From Deltaproteobacteria bacterium (GTDB lineage Bacteria > Desulfobacterota > DSM-4660 > Desulfatiglandales > HGW-15), in assembly GCA_016926135.1 (NCBI GenBank), contig JAFGPH010000473.1, forward strand, positions 1 through 5,761: a DNA stretch of 5,761 nt, read 5' to 3'. The number at the start of each line of letters is the position of its first letter. Positions within the stretch are counted from its first letter, which is position 1. Position numbers and translations under genes: made by a program. Shown one piece after another: positions 5,114 through 5,761 of this stretch. Under the pieces are notes generated by a model. It saw only the letters and a list, made by a program, of their open reading frames with translations. It was not told the DNA's origin and did not search any database.

Positions 5114-5761
5114 ATTTGGTTAGCTCCTCCGTCGCCGGGCCTGGGCTACTTCTCGCAAACGCCTGAGCATCGGCTACCTCCTGCCTCACCTCATCCTTGA
5201 TGAGCTTCAGCCTGCTTTTATCGATCAGACGGCACTGTATAAGATATCGATCGAGCTTTTCAATAGGATCCTTTTTCAACCACATGGCGATTTCATCCTT
5301 GGGCCTGATGTCTGTATGGGTGCCCTGGATATTATCGTCCGGCCCCACGTGACCTCTCAAACGATAGGTCATGAACTCCATGAATACGGGGCCATTTCCC
5401 CTGCGGCAGGTTTCGACGGCCCGGCTGCCTGCATCATAGACCTGCAGCACATCATTCCCGTCCACCGACTGGCTCTCGATCCCGAAGGCTTCTCCGATCC
5501 TGGTGATGGGTTGGTTCACCCGGGATTCCCGGATAGGCATGTGGGTCGCATACAAGTTGTTTTCACAGGCAAAAATCAAGGGAAGCTTCTTCAGGGCGGC
5601 AAAATTCAAGGATTCATAAAGAACGCCCTCGCCGGTGGCCCCGTCGCCGAAGAAACTCACCGTCACCCGTCCGTCCTTCCGAATGGAAGAGGCGAGAGCC
5701 GCCCCGACGGCCAGGGAAATGGTTCCGGCCACGATGGGCGCCGATCCCAGCATGCCCACAC
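5100..5761 (-). CDS. Thiamine-diphosphate dehydrogenase E1 component, alpha subunit (PdhA/AcoA-like), 5' end beyond the right edge
   Basis: About 220 C-terminal residues of a protein usually about 320-330 long; the frame runs off the right edge. The GTG at 5759 is an internal valine codon by comparison with the family pattern ahead of APIVAGTISLAVGAALA, not a start. Seen: the ThDP diphosphate/metal motif GDGATGEG (about 38-45 of the fragment), closing with CENN about 26 residues later and followed by LYATHMP. TYRLRGHVGPDD (131-142) replaces the usual TYR-x-x-GHS active-site loop and keeps the His but not the Ser. PKDEIAMWLKKDPIEKL (153-169) is the usual helix after it. The enzyme decarboxylates a 2-oxoacid and holds the hydroxyalkyl-ThDP carbanion. 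It overlaps the beta gene by 14 nt, so the two are made together. The substrate cannot be inferred. Confidence 0.93.
   Translation of the reverse strand, partial: VGMLGSAPIVAGTISLAVGAALASSIRKDGRVTVSFFGDGATGEGVLYESLNFAALKKLPLIFACENNLYATHMPIRESRVNQPITRIGEAFGIESQSVDGNDVLQVYDAGSRAVETCRRGNGPVFMEFMTYRLRGHVGPDDNIQGTHTDIRPKDEIAMWLKKDPIEKLDRYLIQCRLIDKSRLKLIKDEVRQEVADAQAFARSSPGPATEELTKYVFA
5124..5130 (-). promoter_or_regulatory. Strong ribosome binding site for E1 beta inside the E1 alpha gene
   Basis: The minus strand reads GGAGGAG 10 nt before ATG 5113, embedded in the last codons of the alpha subunit. It fixes the beta start and suggests that beta is initiated efficiently and independently, giving matched amounts of the two subunits. 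Confidence 0.7.

Noticed and set aside
4118..5761. Housekeeping pyruvate or branched-chain dehydrogenase operon
   Set aside because: No E2 or E3 follows E1 beta, and the genes are directly coupled to polysaccharide genes. Genes beyond the right edge are not visible, so this is set aside and not ruled out.

Overview
The window is a piece of a bacterial surface-polysaccharide (O-antigen, capsule or exopolysaccharide) biosynthesis locus. Every gene I can support lies on the minus strand, so transcription runs from high to low coordinates. The lipid-linked sugar chemistry, moderately GC-rich coding sequence and very tight gene packing suggest a Gram-negative bacterium. A deltaproteobacterial (Desulfobacterota-type) or similar environmental lineage is plausible, but the sequence does not prove it.

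Layout in transcription order. Bases 5761-2190 hold four tightly packed genes: the 3' part of a thiamine-diphosphate (ThDP) dehydrogenase E1 alpha subunit (cut by the right edge), the complete E1 beta subunit (14-nt overlap), a SAM-dependent class I methyltransferase (1-nt gap) and a DegT/DnrJ/EryC1/StrS-type PLP sugar aminotransferase (7-nt gap). After a further 24-27 nt comes a PglC/WcaJ-type sugar-1-phosphate transferase (2162-1434). These five genes almost certainly form one operon. Next is a 485-nt stretch (1433-949) with no convincing intact gene. It holds an imperfect palindrome built on CTTTGTG-like units, a second smaller inverted repeat, and an open frame without a good start that ends 5 nt before the next gene and may be a gene remnant. 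Last, 948-1 encodes the N-terminal 316 residues of a membrane-anchored CapD/FlaA1/PglF/WbpM-type nucleotide-sugar dehydratase/epimerase, cut by the left edge.

How they may work together (inference): the CapD-type enzyme would make a 4-keto-6-deoxy (or epimerised) UDP-amino sugar. The aminotransferase would aminate a keto-sugar, the methyltransferase would methylate a sugar or intermediate, and the PGT would load the first sugar phosphate onto undecaprenyl phosphate to start the repeat unit. The odd member is the E1 alpha/beta pair. No E2 or E3 gene follows it, and it is embedded among sugar genes. It may therefore donate a two-carbon (or larger) acyl-derived unit to a sugar, as has been proposed for E1-like pairs in avilamycin-type branched-sugar pathways, rather than feed a classical 2-oxoacid dehydrogenase complex. 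This is the most interesting feature of the window.
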